A DNA stretch of 16,544 nt from Pseudomonadota bacterium (GTDB lineage: Bacteria > Pseudomonadota > Gammaproteobacteria > Enterobacterales > Enterobacteriaceae). The notes beneath the pieces were generated by a model. It made no database searches and was not told the origin of the DNA. It saw nothing but the letters and a program-made list of their open reading frames with translations. Positions 1-8,490 of the stretch are shown piece by piece; within the stretch, counting starts at the first letter, position 1, and each line of letters begins with the position of its first letter. The translations under genes and the position numbers were made by a program. The stretch is from assembly GCA_023425455.1 (NCBI GenBank), contig JAFACP010000019.1, positions 1 to 16,544 on the forward strand. Reading direction: 5' to 3'.

Positions 1-160
1 CGACCAGCGTGTTGCCATAGCCCAGCTCCTGGTGAACGAACAGCGGGATCACCGGCAACGGCAGGCCCACGGTCAGGTAGGTCAGGAATACGGCAAAGGC
101 GATACGAAACAGCGAGACGTTCGCTGAAGGTTTTTTTTCTGTCTGGATGACTGCAGTCAT
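1..160 (-). CDS. yfcJ: MFS transporter YfcJ, N-terminal fragment cut by window edge
   Basis: The minus strand from the ATG at 160 reads about 53 codons starting [19 protein letters not shown] and continuing into a hydrophobic first membrane segment ([17 protein letters not shown]), then the loop [11 protein letters not shown]. This matches the start of the YfcJ family of major facilitator superfamily transporters, inner-membrane 12-TM proteins whose substrate is not established. The start is supported by GGAG about 6 bases upstream. The rest of the gene lies beyond the left edge, so only the first transmembrane helix is visible. It lies downstream of fabB on the same strand but after a terminator, so it is probably transcribed separately. 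Confidence 0.88.
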   Translation of the reverse strand, partial: MTAVIQTEKKPSANVSLFRIAFAVFLTYLTVGLPLPVIPLFVHQELGYGNTLV

Positions 161-258
161 GCTTTACTCCGAAATGAAGAGTAAGGCGGGGAAATGCCAC
201 GCCCCCTCTGCCTGATTATCAGGATTAAGGTGCGTTGGTTGACGTTAAACGCTTACGC

Positions 259-267
259 ATTATCGCA
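259..267 (-). promoter_or_regulatory. Possible extended -10 for yfcJ
   Basis: On the minus strand, TGC followed by GATAAT forms an extended -10-like element in the fabB-yfcJ spacer, about 100 bases before the yfcJ start. I see no convincing -35. The rest of the 161-324 spacer holds only a short CCTGA/TCAGG palindrome (211-223) and no gene. This is a weak call from pattern alone. Confidence 0.25.
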
Positions 268-324
268 GGAGGATAATGTTGAGCTGTGAAGTTTGCCCGT
301 AAGATCAGTTGCTTGTCAATGCAT

Positions 325-350
325 AAAAAAGGGAGCCTTATGGCTCCCCT
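325..350 (-). terminator. Intrinsic terminator of fabB
   Basis: On the minus strand, GGGAGCC (348-342) and GGCTCCC (337-331) form a 7-bp stem with an ATAA loop, followed directly by six T residues (330-325). It begins about 20 bases after the fabB stop codon. This is a textbook rho-independent terminator and separates fabB from yfcJ. Confidence 0.9.
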
Positions 351-369
351 TTCCGGTCAATCATAAAAC

Positions 370-1587
370 TTATGCTTTCAGCTTGCGCATAATCAGCGTG
401 GCGTTGGTGCCGCCAAAGCCGAAGCTGTTGGACATTACGGTAGTCAACGTCGCGTCAGTAGGTGCGGTGACGATGTTCAGGCCGGCAGCCTGTTCGTCCA
501 TCTCATCGATGTTGATGCTTGGGGCGATAAAGCCGTGTTCCAGCATCAGCAGAGAGTAGATAGCTTCCTGCACGCCAGCCGCACCCAGCGAGTGACCGGT
601 CATGGCTTTGGTTGCAGAAATGGCCGGGCTGTTGTCGCCGAAGACTTCACGAATTGCACCCAGCTCTTTCACGTCGCCAACCGGCGTAGAGGTGCCGTGG
701 GAGTTCAGATAGTCGATGGGGGTATCAACGCCGTGCATCGCCATCTTCATGCAGCGCACCGCGCCTTCACCGGATGGCGCAACCATGTCAGCGCCGTCAG
801 ACGTTGCGCCGTAGCCCACGATCTCAGCATAGATGTGCGCGCCACGTGCCAGCGCGTGCTCCAGCTCTTCAACCACGACCATACCGCCGCCGCCGGCGAT
901 GATGAAACCGTCGCGGTGCGCGTCATAAGTACGGGAGGCTTTTTCCGGGGTTTCGTTGTATTTGGTGGACAGGGCGCCCATCGCATCAAACTCACAGGCC
1001 ATTTCCCAGCCCAGCTCTTCGCCGCCGCCAGCAAAAACGATATCCTGTTTGCCCAGTTGGATCTGCTCTACCGCGTTACCGATACAGTGAGCGGATGTCG
1101 CACAAGCGGAGCTGATGGAGTAGTTCACACCGTGAATTTTGAACGGTGTCGCCAGGCAAGCGGACACCGCTGAGCCCATCGCTTTGGTCACCACGTATGG
1201 ACCGACGGCTTTCAGGCCGCGCGGGCTACGCATCGCGTCAGCGCCAAATACCTGTGCTTTTGAAGAACCACCGGAACCGGCAATCAGACCAACGCGTGGG
1301 TTATTCTGGTAAGTCTCTGCCGTCAGGCCAGCATCCGCAATGGCTTCCTGCATGGAGAGATAGGCGTAGATAGAGGCATCGTTCATGAAACGAACCACTT
1401 TACGGTCGATCAAACCGGTGGTGTCCAGTTTGACGTTACCCCATACGTGGCTACGCATTCCCGAATCTTTAAACTCTTCAGAGAAAGTGATCCCGGAGCG
1501 TCCTTCACGCAGAGATGCCAGGACTTCCTGCTGGTTATTACCGATGCTGGAAACGATGCCCAGGCCAGTAATCACTGCACGTTTCAT
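370..1587 (-). CDS. fabB: 3-oxoacyl-[acyl-carrier-protein] synthase I (beta-ketoacyl-ACP synthase I)
   Basis: FabB condenses malonyl-ACP with acyl-ACP in type II fatty acid synthesis. It is the enzyme that elongates cis-unsaturated intermediates and so sets unsaturated fatty acid content; it is a cytoplasmic homodimer. The 405-aa protein has the nucleophile Cys162 in SSACATS, His297 in NSHGTSTP, Lys327 in SATKAMTG and His332 in GHSLG, the Cys-His-His set of KAS I/II (E. coli numbering is one higher). The glycine-rich gating loop [10 protein letters not shown] is intact near residue 386. Length equals the family's usual ~406. From memory, the stretch after GLIAGSGG (residues 108-111, SSKA) differs from E. 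coli (GPRF). The gene is monocistronic, with its own promoter and terminator, and its promoter carries FabR-type and FadR-type sites. Confidence 0.98.
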   Translation of the reverse strand: MKRAVITGLGIVSSIGNNQQEVLASLREGRSGITFSEEFKDSGMRSHVWGNVKLDTTGLIDRKVVRFMNDASIYAYLSMQEAIADAGLTAETYQNNPRVGLIAGSGGSSKAQVFGADAMRSPRGLKAVGPYVVTKAMGSAVSACLATPFKIHGVNYSISSACATSAHCIGNAVEQIQLGKQDIVFAGGGEELGWEMACEFDAMGALSTKYNETPEKASRTYDAHRDGFIIAGGGGMVVVEELEHALARGAHIYAEIVGYGATSDGADMVAPSGEGAVRCMKMAMHGVDTPIDYLNSHGTSTPVGDVKELGAIREVFGDNSPAISATKAMTGHSLGAAGVQEAIYSLLMLEHGFIAPSINIDEMDEQAAGLNIVTAPTDATLTTVMSNSFGFGGTNATLIMRKLKA

Positions 1588-1629
1588 TCAATACCTCTGT
1601 AAGTCGCACTATAGTAAGTTTCGAGTCGC

Positions 1630-1658
1630 ACAATAGCGTACACTTGTACGCCGAACAA
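1630..1658 (-). promoter_or_regulatory. fabB promoter (sigma70 type)
   Basis: Minus strand: -35 TTGTTC (1658-1653), a 17-base spacer, and -10 TATTGT (1635-1630). Transcription would start near 1623, giving a leader of about 35 bases before the fabB ATG. Two regulator-like sites overlap it. A repressor palindrome fills the spacer and a FadR-type site covers the -35 and upstream bases. This matches the known dual control of fabB in enterics, where FadR activates and FabR represses. Confidence 0.7.
1636..1651. promoter_or_regulatory. FabR-type operator palindrome at fabB
   Basis: GCGTACA (1636-1642) and TGTACGC (1645-1651) are perfect 7-base inverted arms with a CT centre. The palindrome lies exactly between the -35 and -10 of fabB, so a bound protein would block RNA polymerase. 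It resembles the FabR operators described at fabA and fabB. FabR represses unsaturated fatty acid synthesis in response to unsaturated acyl-ACP or acyl-CoA. Confidence 0.75.
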
Positions 1659-1669
1659 GTCCGATCAGA
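1653..1669 (-). promoter_or_regulatory. FadR-type activator site at fabB
   Basis: The minus strand reads TCTGATCGGACTTGTTC, which fits the FadR consensus core (TGGTCnGACC-like) with a few deviations. Its centre (1661) lies about 38 bases upstream of the inferred start, the position expected for FadR activation of fabB. Long-chain acyl-CoA releases FadR, so fatty acid supply would lower fabB expression. Confidence 0.65.
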
Positions 1670-1685
1670 CATTTTCTGAGGAAAT

Positions 1686-1714
1686 TTGCACCCGCGCGCT
1701 CACATCGTTAAGAT
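1686..1714 (+). promoter_or_regulatory. Candidate mnmC promoter
   Basis: TTGCAC (1686-1691) and TAAGAT (1709-1714) are separated by 17 bases, which would place the start near 1721, about 25 bases before the GTG start of mnmC. The -35 match is poor and the -10 is fair. If real, it makes the in-frame TTG at 1686 untranslated promoter DNA. Confidence 0.33.
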
Positions 1715-1745
1715 CGCGCCACTGCCTGTCACACGAGTAACTTAC

Positions 1746-3770
1746 GTGAAACAAAACGCTATACAACCCGCCAACCTCGAATTCAATGCTGAGGGTACAC
1801 CTGTTTCCCGAGATTTTGATGATGTCTATTTTTCTAATGACAACGGTCTTGAGGAGACGCGTTATGTTTTCCTTGAGGGAAACCAGCTCTCAGAACGCTT
1901 CCCCTGCCATCCGCGCAGCCTGTTCGTGGTGGCGGAAAGCGGGTTTGGCACCGGGTTAAATTTTCTCACGCTCTGGCAGGCATTCGATCAATTTCATGCC
2001 GCGCACCCTGACGCTACGCTACAAAGATTACATTTCATCAGTTTCGAGAAATTCCCGCTCACCGCCCGCGACCTGCAGCTTGCTCATCAGCGCTGGCCGG
2101 AGCTCGCGCCATGGGCCGGGCAGCTTCAGGCCCAGTGGCCTCCGGCTATCGGCGGCTGTCATCGCCTGCTGCTGGACGGGGGCCGCGTGACCCTGGATTT
2201 GTGGCTTGGCGATATCAACACCCTGACCGACCAACTCGACGACAGCCATAATCAGAAAGTTGACGCCTGGTTCCTCGACGGCTTTGCCCCGGCCAAAAAC
2301 CCTGACATGTGGAGCCCCCATTTATTCGCGGCGATGGCCCGTCTGGCACGTCCTGGTGCGACGCTTGCAACCTTTACTTCAGCCGGTTTCGTCCGCCGCG
2401 GGTTGCAGGACGCGGGGTTTACCATGCGCAAGTGCAAGGGTTTTGGCCGCAAACGCGAAATGCTGACCGGCGTCATGGCGCAGACGGGCCCGCAGCCCGT
2501 TCAGGCCCCCTGGTTTGCCCGGCGCGCCAGCGAGGTCCGGGAGACGGCGATTATCGGCGGAGGCATTGCCAGCGCCCTGCTCGCGCTGGCGCTGCTTCAC
2601 CGTGGCTGGCAGGTGACGCTCTATTGTGCAGACGCGGATCCGGCACAGGGTGCATCGGGTAATCGTCAGGGCGCACTCTATCCGCTGCTGAGCGCGCATG
2701 ACCCGGCGCTGAGTCAGTTTTTCCCGGCGGCATTTACCTTCGCCCGTCGTCTGTATGCTGCGCTGCCGGTGAGTTTCGCCCATGAGTGGTGCGGCGTGAC
2801 GCAGCTTGGCTGGGACGAAAAAAGCCAGCAGAAAATTGCAAATATGCTGGCGCAGGCCTTACCGCAGGAGATTGCCCGGGCGGTGAATGCGCAGGAGATA
2901 GCGCAAACAGCCGGTGTCGATACCGGCTGTGACGGGATAACCTATCCGCTCGGCGGCTGGCTGTGTCCGGCTGAGCTGACGGCGGCGGTGATCGCCCTCG
3001 CCCGATCTCGCGGTCTGGAGGTGCATTATGCCCGCCGGGTTGAGGCGCTGAGCCGGAATGAAAACCGCTGGATCCTGCGTTTTGCCGACGGCAGCCAGGC
3101 CGACCACCCCTGCGTGGTGCTGGCGAACGGTCATCAGATCAGCGGTTTTACGCAGAGCGAAAAATTGCCGGTCTATCCGGTCGGCGGTCAGGTCAGCCAT
3201 ATCCCGACCACATCCGGGCTGGCACACCTTCGCCAGGTGCTGTGTTACGACGGTTATCTGACCCCGCAGAACCCGGCAAACGGCCACCACTGCATTGGCG
3301 CCAGCTATCATCGCGGACAGACGTCGCCCGGGTATCGCGAAGACGATCAGCAGCAAAATCGTCAGCGCCTGATCGACTGTCTGCCGCAGGCGCAGTGGGC
3401 AAAAGAGGTGGATGTCAGCGCCGGAGAAGCGCGCTGCGCAGTACGATGCGCCACGCGCGATCATCTGCCGATGGTGGGCAGTGTCCCCGACTACGCGGCC
3501 ACCCTTGAGGCGTATCAGGATCTGGCAGACAACCGGGCATCGGCGGTGAGCGCGCCGGTTTACCCTGAGCTGTTTATGCTGGGCGGACTCGGTTCGCGCG
3601 GGCTGTGTTCCGCACCGCTGGCGGCGGAAATACTGGCCGCACAGATGAGTGACGAACCGCTGCCGATGGATAGCGTGACCCTGGCGGCGTTAAATCCAAA
3701 CCGGCTATGGGTGCGAAAACTGCTGAAAGGAAAAAAGGTGGGTCAGGCCGTAAATGGCCCGGCAGCATAA
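1746..3770 (+). CDS. mnmC: Bifunctional tRNA 5-methylaminomethyl-2-thiouridine biosynthesis protein MnmC
   Basis: MnmC finishes mnm5s2U at the wobble position of tRNAs for Lys, Glu and Gln. A C-terminal FAD oxidoreductase removes the carboxymethyl group from cmnm5U, and an N-terminal SAM methyltransferase methylates the resulting nm5U. From the GTG at 1746 the protein is 674 aa (E. coli 668). The SAM-binding loop is [10 protein letters not shown] (residues 64-73) and the acidic motif [13 protein letters not shown] is near 177-189. The FAD Rossmann motif [13 protein letters not shown] (268-280) starts the second domain, and [10 protein letters not shown] near the C terminus is also conserved. 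GTG 1746 is chosen because homology begins there ([11 protein letters not shown] follows); the upstream in-frame TTG would add 20 residues without family similarity. The Shine-Dalgarno is weak (GAG about 10 bases upstream). The gene diverges from fabB and converges on yfcL. Confidence 0.97.
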   Translation: MKQNAIQPANLEFNAEGTPVSRDFDDVYFSNDNGLEETRYVFLEGNQLSERFPCHPRSLFVVAESGFGTGLNFLTLWQAFDQFHAAHPDATLQRLHFISFEKFPLTARDLQLAHQRWPELAPWAGQLQAQWPPAIGGCHRLLLDGGRVTLDLWLGDINTLTDQLDDSHNQKVDAWFLDGFAPAKNPDMWSPHLFAAMARLARPGATLATFTSAGFVRRGLQDAGFTMRKCKGFGRKREMLTGVMAQTGPQPVQAPWFARRASEVRETAIIGGGIASALLALALLHRGWQVTLYCADADPAQGASGNRQGALYPLLSAHDPALSQFFPAAFTFARRLYAALPVSFAHEWCGVTQLGWDEKSQQKIANMLAQALPQEIARAVNAQEIAQTAGVDTGCDGITYPLGGWLCPAELTAAVIALARSRGLEVHYARRVEALSRNENRWILRFADGSQADHPCVVLANGHQISGFTQSEKLPVYPVGGQVSHIPTTSGLAHLRQVLCYDGYLTPQNPANGHHCIGASYHRGQTSPGYREDDQQQNRQRLIDCLPQAQWAKEVDVSAGEARCAVRCATRDHLPMVGSVPDYAATLEAYQDLADNRASAVSAPVYPELFMLGGLGSRGLCSAPLAAEILAAQMSDEPLPMDSVTLAALNPNRLWVRKLLKGKKVGQAVNGPAA

Positions 3771-3786
3771 TGGAATGCTACCGGGC
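3757..3786. terminator. Hairpin at the convergent mnmC/yfcL ends, possible shared terminator
   Basis: GCCCGG-c-AGCAT (3757-3768) pairs with ATGCT-a-CCGGGC (3775-3786), giving an 11-bp stem with one C/A mismatch and a 6-base loop. It overlaps the mnmC stop codon and begins 8 bases after the yfcL stop on the other strand. No T-run follows in either direction, so it may protect 3' ends or give partial termination rather than be a canonical intrinsic terminator. Confidence 0.5.
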
Positions 3787-3793
3787 AAGGTGG

Positions 3794-4072
3794 TTACTGC
3801 GCGCTGGCCTGACGGAACAAGGTGTCCCACATGCCGAGCACCAGAGACTGGTCGCGCGGGGAGAGTTCACCGGCCTGAATGGCCTTCTCAAGGCTGCGGG
3901 TGACTTCGTCATGCACCGCGCCGGCAGAGTGATCGTCTCCCGCTTCGAGTGCGGCAACCGCCAGCGTCAGGTGACCACGCAGATAACCGCTGGCAAACAA
4001 CTCATCATCACTGGCGTGCTCCACCATGTCATCAATTAATGCCAGAATGCGTGATTCAAATTCTGCGATCAT
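3794..4072 (-). CDS. yfcL: YfcL family protein, function unknown
   Basis: This 92-aa protein matches YfcL of E. coli in length and sequence ([40 protein letters not shown] at the start). It is predicted soluble, acidic and mostly helical, with no signal peptide, membrane segment or recognised catalytic motif. The ATG at 4072 is chosen because AGAGGAAAG lies just upstream and similarity starts there; the frame stays open upstream but that part overlaps epmC. It is the last gene of the prmB-aroC-mepA-yfcA-epmC run, 13 bases after the epmC stop, so co-transcription with epmC is likely. The placement hints at, but does not show, a link to EF-P modification. Confidence 0.93.
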   Translation of the reverse strand: MIAEFESRILALIDDMVEHASDDELFASGYLRGHLTLAVAALEAGDDHSAGAVHDEVTRSLEKAIQAGELSPRDQSLVLGMWDTLFRQASAQ

Positions 4073-4085
4073 CTTCTTTCCTCTG

Positions 4086-4631
4086 TTAAAGATCTTCCGG
4101 CCACGGGAAGCATTCCGCCGTGATCTCCGGCGTGTGGTAATAGTGTTGTAACGCCCTGATAAGGGTCGCCGGACGCGGCGGTATGCCCTGCTCAAGATAG
4201 GTCATCACCTGGGCGTGAACGCGGCGCTGAAACACAATGCGATCCGGCTCGACATCTCCGTTGAGATTGTCGCAGCTGACGTTAAACGGGAATCCCGCCG
4301 CCACACAGAGCAACCACTCCAGCGCCTGCGGCTTGACCTCCACATCTTCAAACTGCCCCTGAGTGGCAGCGTCACGTCCGTCAGGGCAATACCAGTAGCC
4401 GAAATCGACCTGCTCACGACGTGCTTTACCGGCAATGCACCAGTGCGAAATTTCATGCAGCGCGCTGGCATAAAAACCGTGAGCAAAGACGATCCGGTTA
4501 TAGGGCACGTCCGCATCTGCAGGAAGATAGATCGGTTCGTCGTCGCCTTTAATCAGACGGGTATTAAAATCAGCGGCAAAACAGCCGTCAAAAAGGTCAA
4601 TCAGCTGCGAGTAATGATGTGTACTGTTCAT
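4086..4631 (-). CDS. epmC: Elongation factor P hydroxylase EpmC
   Basis: EpmC (YfcM) hydroxylates the beta-lysylated lysine of elongation factor P, the last step after EpmA and EpmB. EF-P relieves ribosome stalling at polyproline. The 181-aa product carries HEISHW (His59-Glu60, His63), an HExxH-like pair consistent with the His/carboxylate metal site reported for this non-canonical hydroxylase. Conserved blocks such as [21 protein letters not shown] and [11 protein letters not shown] are present. The ATG at 4631 (MNSTHHY) is chosen over an in-frame ATG six codons upstream because it matches the family start and forms an ATGA overlap with the yfcA stop, typical of translational coupling. EpmA and EpmB are not in this window. 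Confidence 0.96.
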   Translation of the reverse strand: MNSTHHYSQLIDLFDGCFAADFNTRLIKGDDEPIYLPADADVPYNRIVFAHGFYASALHEISHWCIAGKARREQVDFGYWYCPDGRDAATQGQFEDVEVKPQALEWLLCVAAGFPFNVSCDNLNGDVEPDRIVFQRRVHAQVMTYLEQGIPPRPATLIRALQHYYHTPEITAECFPWPEDL

Positions 4632-5440
4632 CCATTCATTCCCAGCCACTGGAGGATCTCCTGTCCGTGGCTGTCATAAAGAAGCCTGGCGCTCATTACC
4701 GCCGAGACCACGACGATCATCGGACGGATAAGTTTTTGCCCCTTGCTCAACACCAGACGCGAGCCGACGCGCGCGCCTAAAAACTGCCCCGCCATCATGA
4801 CAAATCCGGTTGCCCAGATAACCTTCCCGCCGATGATAAACAGCAGCAAACCGCCGACGTTTGAGGTTGCATTCAACACTTTGGCGTGAGCGGTCGATTT
4901 CGCGAGGTTAAAACCGGCCAGCGTCACAAACGCCAGCGCGTAGAAAGACCCCGCCCCCGGGCCGAAGAAACCATCATAAAACCCGACGCAGCCACCGGCG
5001 ATAAGCGCAAACGGCAGACCGTGCAGACGGCGCTGGCGGTCCTCTTCACCCAGTTTTGGCATCAGCAAAAAATACAGGCCGATGCAGATGACCAGCACCG
5101 GCAGGATCTGGCGTAAAATGTCAGACTGCACATGCTGCACCAGCAGCGCGCCGGAGGTGGAGCCGATAAAGGTCATCAGGATATTGAGTTTCTGATCGGC
5201 GAGACTCACCACCTTGCGCCGCACAAAGTAGAGCGAGGCAGAGAGTGAGCCGCCGCAGGCCTGAAGCTTGTTGGTCGCCAGCGCCTGAGCAGGGCTCATA
5301 CCCGCTGCCAGCAGGGCCGGGACCGTTAACAACCCGCCGCCGCCCGCCAGCGCATCAATAAACCCGGCTAACATGGCGACAAAAAACAGCACCGCCAGCA
5401 GCAGCGGCGACACCATAAACAGATCGACGAAATTATCCAT
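4628..5440 (-). CDS. yfcA: TauE/SafE family inner-membrane protein YfcA
   Basis: This 270-aa polytopic membrane protein belongs to the TauE/SafE family, whose studied members export sulfite, sulfoacetate or related anions. The YfcA substrate is unknown. About eight hydrophobic segments are visible. The family repeats are clear: AGFIDALAGGGGLLTVPALLA near residues 25-45 and its second-half counterpart GGCVGFYDGFFGPGAG near 147-162, reflecting internal duplication. The start codon shares one base with the mepA stop (TGATG) and its stop overlaps the epmC start (ATGA). It is thus translationally embedded between a periplasmic peptidase gene and a translation-factor hydroxylase gene. Confidence 0.95.
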   Translation of the reverse strand: MDNFVDLFMVSPLLLAVLFFVAMLAGFIDALAGGGGLLTVPALLAAGMSPAQALATNKLQACGGSLSASLYFVRRKVVSLADQKLNILMTFIGSTSGALLVQHVQSDILRQILPVLVICIGLYFLLMPKLGEEDRQRRLHGLPFALIAGGCVGFYDGFFGPGAGSFYALAFVTLAGFNLAKSTAHAKVLNATSNVGGLLLFIIGGKVIWATGFVMMAGQFLGARVGSRLVLSKGQKLIRPMIVVVSAVMSARLLYDSHGQEILQWLGMNG

Positions 5441-6264
5441 CAGAGTGCGTGCTCATCCAGTAGCGCCTGGCAGGAAGGCGGCAGCGGAGGCGGTGTCTTC
5501 TTCTCAGGCTTAGGGGTTCCAGGTTTGGCAGGCTCAAACCAGCTTTGCAGTTCAGCGCCGCAGCCATCGCCTGGCGGTGGTAACGGCTGATCTTCACATT
5601 CAAGGCTATTCGCCGGACAGCGCAGACGAACGTGCATGTGCGCGCGGTGCTGGAACCACGGACGCACCTTACGCAGCCAGTCGCGGTCCGTTCCGGCATC
5701 CAGACACAGACGCTGCTTAATAGCCGGGTTGACGAAGATCCGCGCCACCTCGTTATCTTGCGCCGCCAGCTTGATCATGGCGGAGATATCCTGCGTCCAC
5801 AGCGCCGGGACAACATTTTTGCCGTCACGAGCCACCAGATCCAGCGCCTGCGGCTTAAGCAGTTGCGCGGAACTCCAGCGCGTTTTCGGTAATTGCAGGA
5901 AGATATCGACATCCAGTCCGGTCTGGTGGCTGGCATGACCGCCGTTGAAGCGTCCACCGGCCGGCATCCCCATATCGCCAATCAGCACGGTGCCGAGGCC
6001 CAGGTTATGCACCTGATTGCCCAGACGCTGGATAAATAACAGCAGATCCGGGTGACCAAAGTAGCGACGCTGGTCGGTGCGCATCACCTGATACGTGTCG
6101 GACTGCAGCGCAAGCGCCTGTGCGCCGACGATACAACCGTTCGAGAAAGCGCCAATCGACTGGGCGCTCCCCGCGACAGGATGGATAATTTTTTGCCATG
6201 GCGTTGCCGCCAGACTGGCTCCGCTGGCCAGCAGCGCCAGCAGAGCAATTGCGGTTTTTTTCAT
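5440..6264 (-). CDS. mepA: Penicillin-insensitive murein DD-endopeptidase MepA
   Basis: MepA is a periplasmic zinc LAS-type (M74) endopeptidase that cleaves D-Ala-mDAP cross-links in peptidoglycan and is not inhibited by penicillin. The 274-aa precursor equals the E. coli length. Residues 1-19 ([19 protein letters not shown]) form a signal peptide with cleavage before ATPW. The zinc site is visible as His110 and His113 in [13 protein letters not shown] with Asp120, plus His206, His209 and His211 in [11 protein letters not shown]. Six cysteines (Cys44, 187, 216, 223, 235, 265) would allow disulfides. The C terminus is proline-rich (residues 228-264). It lies 2 bases after aroC and overlaps yfcA, in the prmB-to-yfcL run. 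Confidence 0.97.
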   Translation of the reverse strand: MKKTAIALLALLASGASLAATPWQKIIHPVAGSAQSIGAFSNGCIVGAQALALQSDTYQVMRTDQRRYFGHPDLLLFIQRLGNQVHNLGLGTVLIGDMGMPAGGRFNGGHASHQTGLDVDIFLQLPKTRWSSAQLLKPQALDLVARDGKNVVPALWTQDISAMIKLAAQDNEVARIFVNPAIKQRLCLDAGTDRDWLRKVRPWFQHRAHMHVRLRCPANSLECEDQPLPPPGDGCGAELQSWFEPAKPGTPKPEKKTPPPLPPSCQALLDEHAL

Positions 6265-6266
6265 GT

Positions 6267-7352
6267 TTACCAGCGTGGAATAGTGGTCGTCACATCCGCG
6301 TTCTGCGCGCGCTGGCGCAGGAAATGATCCATCAGCACGATCGCCAGCATCGCTTCCGCGATCGGCACGGCACGGATCCCCACGCAGGGATCGTGACGCC
6401 CTTTGGTGATCATCTCGACCTCTTCGCCTGCGCGATTAAGGGTACGGCCGGGCACGGTAATGCTCGAGGTCGGTTTCAGCGCAATATGGGTCACAATCTG
6501 CTGCCCGCTGCTGATGCCGCCGAGAATGCCACCCGCGTGGTTGCTCTGGAAACCGTCGTGGGTAATTTCGTCACGATTCTGGCTGCCGCGAAGCTGAACC
6601 ACGCCGAAACCGTCGCCAATTTCCACCCCTTTCACCGCGTTGATGCTCATCATGGCGTGGGCGATATCAGCGTCAAGACGATCGAACACCGGCTCACCCC
6701 AGCCCGGCGGCACGCCGTCGGCCACCACCGTCACTTTGGCACCGATGGAGTCGCCCTCTTTTTTCAGGCCACGCATCAGTTCGTCAAGGGCGTCCAGTTT
6801 GTCAGCGTCAGCGCAGAAGAAAGGATTTTGCTCCACCAGATCCCAGTCATTGATCGCCAGCGGAATATCACCCATCTGACTCAGACAGCCGCGGATCGCG
6901 ATACCAAATTTTTGCTGCAGGTATTTTTTGGCAATCGCCCCGGCCGCCACACGCATCGCGGTTTCACGCGCGGAAGAGCGTCCGCCGCCGCGATAGTCGC
7001 GAAAACCGTATTTTTGCTCGTAGGTGTAATCCGCATGCCCCGGACGGAACAGATCTTTGATGGCGCCGTAATCCTGGGAACGCTGGTCGGTATTTTCAAT
7101 CAGCAGACCAATGCTGGTCCCGGTGGTGCGGCCCTCAAAGACGCCGGAGAGAATTTTGACCTGGTCCGGCTCGCGACGCTGGGTGGTGTAGCGAGAGGTT
7201 CCCGGACGACGACGGTCGAGATCGTGCTGTAAATCTGCTTCGGTCAGTTCGATGCCTGGCGGAACGCCATCAACGATACATCCCAGCGCCAGCCCGTGTG
7301 ATTCACCAAAGGTGGTCACCCGGAATAGTTGTCCAATACTGTTTCCTGCCAT
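6267..7352 (-). CDS. aroC: Chorismate synthase
   Basis: AroC converts 5-enolpyruvylshikimate-3-phosphate to chorismate, the last step of the common aromatic pathway. It needs reduced FMN though the reaction has no net redox change, and the enzyme is a cytoplasmic tetramer. The 361-aa protein has the three family signatures: GESHG (16-20, His19), [14 protein letters not shown] with the [11 protein letters not shown] block near 122-135, and RGSQNRDE / [15 protein letters not shown] in the C-terminal half. The ATG at 7352 is preferred over the adjacent GTG at 7355 because GGAG sits about 6 bases upstream and the family starts MAGN. It lies 60 bases after prmB and 2 bases before mepA. Confidence 0.98.
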   Translation of the reverse strand: MAGNSIGQLFRVTTFGESHGLALGCIVDGVPPGIELTEADLQHDLDRRRPGTSRYTTQRREPDQVKILSGVFEGRTTGTSIGLLIENTDQRSQDYGAIKDLFRPGHADYTYEQKYGFRDYRGGGRSSARETAMRVAAGAIAKKYLQQKFGIAIRGCLSQMGDIPLAINDWDLVEQNPFFCADADKLDALDELMRGLKKEGDSIGAKVTVVADGVPPGWGEPVFDRLDADIAHAMMSINAVKGVEIGDGFGVVQLRGSQNRDEITHDGFQSNHAGGILGGISSGQQIVTHIALKPTSSITVPGRTLNRAGEEVEMITKGRHDPCVGIRAVPIAEAMLAIVLMDHFLRQRAQNADVTTTIPRW

Positions 7353-7393
7353 CACGGCTCCGATGTCGTTATTTGTGTTTGAGCGTTGTGAAA

Positions 7394-7407
7394 CGGGCCG
7401 AAGCCCG
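7394..7407 (-). other. UUCG-tetraloop hairpin between prmB and aroC
   Basis: Minus-strand RNA would fold CGGGC-UUCG-GCCCG, a 5-bp GC stem capped by the very stable C(UUCG)G tetraloop, 5 bases after the prmB stop codon. Only three U residues follow, so full termination is unlikely. It could attenuate transcription or protect the upstream message in the prmB-aroC transcript. Confidence 0.5.
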
Positions 7408-7412
7408 CTGGA

Positions 7413-8345
7413 TTAATCTTTGTAGATGCTAAAGTGTTCGTGCGCGTCAAGCAGCTGCGCTTTGGTCAGCATAAAGACGCCGTCACCGCCGTTGTCAAAC
7501 TCAAGCCAGGTGAACGGCACATCCGGGTACTGCTCTATCAGATGTACCATGCTGTTACCGACTTCACAAATCAGAATCCCGTCGTCAGTCAGATAATCCG
7601 GCGCACAGGCCAGAATACGGCGCGTCAGCTTCAGGCCGTCAGAGCCGGAGGCCAGCCCCAGTTCCGGCTCGTGGCGATACTCGCCAGGCAGATCGGACAT
7701 GTCTTCGGCATCCACATACGGTGGATTAGTAACAATCAGATCGTACTGCAGCGTCGGCAGATCGCGGAACAGGTCGGAGCGAATTGGCGTAACGTGATGG
7801 ATAAGCCCGTGCTCTTCGATGTTATGTTCCGTCACGGCCAGCGCGTCAGAGGAGATATCGACGGCATCGACCTCAGACTCCGGGAACGCGTAAGCGCAGG
7901 CGATAGCGATGCAGCCGCCGCCGGTACACATATCCAGAATATGCTGCGGCTGATGGTTGATCAGGCCAGCAAAACGGTTGTTGATAAGCTCGCCAATCGG
8001 TGAACGCGGCACCAGCACGCGCTCATCAACATAGAACTCGTGACCGCAGAACCAGGCCTTGTTGGTCAGATAGGCGACAGGGATACGTTCGTTCACGCGA
8101 CGGATCACCCGCTCAACGATGCGGTGTTTTTCGCTGGAGGTCAGACGCGCGGAGCGCATATCTTCCGGAATGTCCAGCGGCAGGTACAGCGACGGCAGCA
8201 CCAGCTGTACCGCCTCATCCCACGGGTTATCGGTACCGTGCCCGTACCAGATATTCGCCGCGCTGAAGCGGCTGACCGACCAGCGCAGCATGTCCTGTAT
8301 GGTATGCAGCTCATTAACTGCTTCATCGACAAAAATTTTATCCAC
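7413..8345 (-). CDS. prmB: 50S ribosomal protein L3 N5-glutamine methyltransferase PrmB
   Basis: PrmB transfers a methyl group from S-adenosylmethionine to a glutamine of ribosomal protein uL3 (Gln150 in E. coli) during 50S assembly. The 310-aa protein matches family length. It has an N-terminal helical substrate-binding domain and then a Rossmann methyltransferase fold, with SAM motif I at [13 protein letters not shown] (137-149), the acidic DAVDIS (160-165), and the amide-binding NPPY at 207-210, typical of glutamine methyltransferases such as PrmC. The start is GTG at 8345, supported by GGAGGAAA 4 to 11 bases upstream and by the family N terminus MDKIFVDEA. It heads the run toward aroC and diverges from smrB. 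I see no strong promoter for it. Confidence 0.97.
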   Translation of the reverse strand: MDKIFVDEAVNELHTIQDMLRWSVSRFSAANIWYGHGTDNPWDEAVQLVLPSLYLPLDIPEDMRSARLTSSEKHRIVERVIRRVNERIPVAYLTNKAWFCGHEFYVDERVLVPRSPIGELINNRFAGLINHQPQHILDMCTGGGCIAIACAYAFPESEVDAVDISSDALAVTEHNIEEHGLIHHVTPIRSDLFRDLPTLQYDLIVTNPPYVDAEDMSDLPGEYRHEPELGLASGSDGLKLTRRILACAPDYLTDDGILICEVGNSMVHLIEQYPDVPFTWLEFDNGGDGVFMLTKAQLLDAHEHFSIYKD

Positions 8346-8435
8346 TCTTTCCTCCAGGGCATGCCTGCATAATTTTCGGCGGCTAGTTTGCCATGAAGAC
8401 GGCGATAAATCAGCACTGACGCGCGTTGCCTGAGG

Positions 8436-8463
8436 TTAAAAAATGCGTTTAGTCAGGTACACT
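8436..8463 (+). promoter_or_regulatory. Weak candidate smrB promoter
   Basis: TACACT (8458-8463) is a fair -10 with a poor -35-like TTAAAA (8436-8441) 16 bases upstream. It would start transcription about 20 bases before the smrB ATG. No better promoter is visible in the 145-base prmB/smrB divergent spacer. Confidence 0.28.
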
Positions 8464-8490
8464 GTCGGAAATAAGAGATGAGACAGACGA

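Noticed and set aside
267..302. AGGAGG followed by an 8-codon micro-ORF (ATG at 276) in the fabB-yfcJ spacer
   Set aside because: Spacing to the ATG is only 3 bases, no promoter is seen and nothing lies downstream for it to lead on the plus strand; likely chance.
535..1173. Open frame of 212 codons on the plus strand
   Set aside because: Antisense to fabB, whose catalytic motifs are all intact on the minus strand.
1686..1745. In-frame TTG start giving a 20-residue longer MnmC
   Set aside because: The extra residues lack family similarity, there is no ribosome-binding site, and the bases fit a promoter; GTG 1746 agrees with the family start.
6198..7232. Long open frame on the plus strand (344 codons)
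   Set aside because: It lies antisense to aroC and the start of mepA, has no recognisable domain, and is explained by high GC and the codon bias of the real genes.
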